From Saprospiraceae bacterium (GTDB taxonomy: Bacteria > Bacteroidota > Bacteroidia > Chitinophagales > Saprospiraceae): 11,675 bases of DNA. The translations under genes and the position numbers were made by a program. Under the pieces are notes generated by a model, which had not been told where the DNA came from, did not search any database, and worked only from the letters and a program-made list of their open reading frames with translations. The stretch spans positions 1 to 11,675 of the forward strand of contig JABDPK010000066.1 of assembly GCA_013042795.1 (NCBI GenBank). The letters are read 5' to 3'. Positions 10,476-11,675 of this stretch are shown here, one piece after another; within the stretch, counting starts at the first letter, position 1, and the number at the start of each line of letters is the position of its first letter.

Positions 10476-10979
10476 CTATTCCTCTTCATCATCTTCCTCA
10501 AGGATAACTTCGTTAACCATAGGAAGACCCATCAGTTTTTTCTCGTTGGAACTTACGCTGAAAAATCCAAGAAACCCACCAGATGATTTGGCTACATGGT
10601 GTGCAAAACTCTTATATGATTCATATAGCTGGTAAGCAAGTTTATTCTCCAGTAGAGGAAAAATTTCATTTAACCGGGAAAGTTGTCGGGACAGGAGATT
10701 TATCCTTTCATCGTGATTTTCCGGAAGATTCCTTATCAGATTGGACAGGACATCATCAAAATCTTTACCAACTTCCGTGTAGAATGTTAAAAGGCTTTCA
10801 CTGCTGTTATAACTTCGAATTTCTGTGATCTTTTTAGCCCATTCAGTCTCACTCTTGTTGATGTCACCATCAGATGATGCAATTAATGCTGTAATCCATG
10901 AAATGGCTTTCTTGCATGTTTCAAATTGAGACCCAGTAAGTTTTTCAAATCCTTCAATCATTGCCAATTGCTTTTGCAC
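10476..10979 (-). CDS. Small TerB-like helical protein with acidic tail, function unknown
   Basis: A protein of 167 residues if it starts at the GTG 10979, or 161 from the ATG at 10961; the latter is attractive because ATG is the usual start and a possible -7 element lies just upstream. It is predominantly helical and soluble, with no signal peptide. Residues 31-51 (ALIASSDGDINKSETEWAKKI) look like the acidic A-x-x-D-G-x-(I/V)-x-x-x-E segment of TerB/DjlA-type domains, which bind metal or mediate protein contacts. A short Gly/Phe patch (GGFLGFF, 134-140) and a strongly acidic end (EEDDEEE) follow. The family resemblance is by eye only. It lies between the patatin gene (125 bases) and the TonB-dependent receptor (52 bases), all on one strand, without an obvious functional link. 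Confidence 0.75.
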   Translation of the reverse strand: MQKQLAMIEGFEKLTGSQFETCKKAISWITALIASSDGDINKSETEWAKKITEIRSYNSSESLLTFYTEVGKDFDDVLSNLIRNLPENHDERINLLSRQLSRLNEIFPLLENKLAYQLYESYKSFAHHVAKSSGGFLGFFSVSSNEKKLMGLPMVNEVILEEDDEEE

Positions 10980-10981
10980 CG

Positions 10982-10989
10982 CAAAAATA
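10982..10989 (-). promoter_or_regulatory. Possible -7 promoter element before the TerB-like gene
   Basis: Read on the minus strand this is TATTTTTG, an exact match to the Bacteroidota -7 consensus TAnnTTTG. It would place the transcription start at or just inside the GTG at 10979, favouring the ATG at 10961 as the true start. No convincing TTG appears at the expected -33 distance and the surroundings are AT-rich, so confidence is low. Confidence 0.25.
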
Positions 10990-11031
10990 AAATTTCTTAC
11001 GTTATGGTGAATTTTTATATGACATTATTAT

Positions 11032-11675
11032 TTAATAATTGAATCGTACTGCAATTGCAGGAATTATAGGCAGTTGATCCACCCTCTCGAAACGTACTCT
11101 GTCAAAGTAAAAAATATTATCCCTGTTATATGCATTTGTAGCACTTGCAACTATTTCAAGGTTCATTTTTTGCGAAAGTTGGATATTCTTCTGGATCGAT
11201 ACATCGAGCCTGTGGTAACTTGGTAATCTACCTCCATTCCTTTCATCAGAATAGATAATTCCAACATTATCAGGATTGGAAGTGATATAATCGGTATCCA
11301 CGCCTTCAAGAAACGAAATGTCGGTAAAAAATCCCTGGGTTTTTGTGAAAGGAAAGCCAGATCCGAAATTCCACCTCAGACTAAACTGCCAGTCATTATC
11401 CTCTCCGAAAGTGTAGGTGCCGAATAAATTTACATTATGTCTCCTGTCAAATATTGTAGGATATTCCTGTTCTCCATCAAACCTGGTGACATATCCCAGT
11501 GAATAAGTAGTCCAGATGTACCAACTGGGTTTTTCATACTTCAGTGTAAGATCAACACCATATGCTTCACCCTCTTCTGTAGAATAATTGGAATCGCTTG
11601 GCAAGATTTTATTCCTGTTAATCACAACCAATTGGTCAAAATCTTTAAGGTACCCTTCGAGATTTACTTTGATAT
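11032..11675 (-). CDS. TonB-dependent outer-membrane receptor, C-terminal fragment
   Basis: The frame is open to the right edge; translation from the edge reads IKVNLEGYLKDFDQLVVINR, so the TTG near 11631 is not a start. About 213 residues are visible. They form alternating amphipathic strands and turns typical of the receptor barrel: VDLTLKYEKPSWYIWTTYSL, then RRHNVNLFGTYTFG, WQFSLRWNFGSGFPFTKTQG, YHRLDVSIQKNI and VVASATNAYNRDNIF-like C-terminal motif, ending in AVRFNY with the terminal aromatic residue used for outer-membrane barrel assembly. The plug, TonB box and any carboxypeptidase-like N-terminal domain would be outside the window, so the transported substrate cannot be named. No link to the lipid operon is evident, though the gene is on the same strand as the two upstream-lying minus genes. 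Confidence 0.85.
   Translation of the reverse strand, partial: IKVNLEGYLKDFDQLVVINRNKILPSDSNYSTEEGEAYGVDLTLKYEKPSWYIWTTYSLGYVTRFDGEQEYPTIFDRRHNVNLFGTYTFGEDNDWQFSLRWNFGSGFPFTKTQGFFTDISFLEGVDTDYITSNPDNVGIIYSDERNGGRLPSYHRLDVSIQKNIQLSQKMNLEIVASATNAYNRDNIFYFDRVRFERVDQLPIIPAIAVRFNY

Noticed and set aside
10997..11025. AT-rich partial inverted repeat downstream of the receptor gene as a terminator
   Set aside because: Only about six A/T pairs with a long loop can be drawn; such pairing is expected by chance in AT-rich DNA.

Overview
The window looks like a Bacteroidota chromosome. Supporting signs are AT-rich coding DNA, starts without clear Shine-Dalgarno sequences, a TonB-dependent receptor, small lipoproteins, and above all a sphingolipid plus inositol-lipid gene set, a combination known from this phylum. 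I cannot place it below phylum level.

Left part (1-7710, all + strand): a tightly packed gene run that reads as one operon for inositol phosphorylceramide (IPC) or a close relative. In order it holds the C-terminal end of a CDP-alcohol phosphatidyltransferase (candidate phosphatidylinositol-phosphate synthase, cut by the window edge), a small DUF4833-like protein, an AUR1-like PAP2 membrane enzyme (candidate IPC synthase), serine palmitoyltransferase, a two-part GNAT protein (candidate bacterial ceramide synthase), an NAD(P)-dependent SDR/epimerase-type protein (candidate 3-ketoceramide reductase), myo-inositol-phosphate synthase, a PgpA-like phosphatase (candidate PIP phosphatase), a lipocalin-like lipoprotein and a GtrA-like membrane protein. 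Most junctions from 297 to 6887 are an overlap or a gap of under 20 bases.

Proposed flow: glucose-6-phosphate -> inositol phosphate (MIPS) -> phosphatidylinositol phosphate (CDP-alcohol transferase) -> phosphatidylinositol (PgpA-like). In parallel, serine + acyl thioester -> 3-ketosphinganine (SPT) -> 3-ketoceramide (GNAT) -> ceramide (SDR). The PAP2 enzyme would join the branches by moving phosphoinositol from PI to ceramide. The DUF4833-like protein, the lipoprotein and GtrA have no assigned step and are the candidates for new functions such as lipid handling or flipping.

Right part (7732-11675, all - strand, convergent with the operon): a large polytopic membrane protein with a C-terminal patatin-type lipase domain, a small TerB-like acidic-tailed protein, and the C-terminal end of a TonB-dependent outer-membrane receptor that runs off the window. 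No RNA genes, CRISPR arrays, insertion sequences or attachment sites were seen, and no gene-free stretch exceeds about 125 bases.
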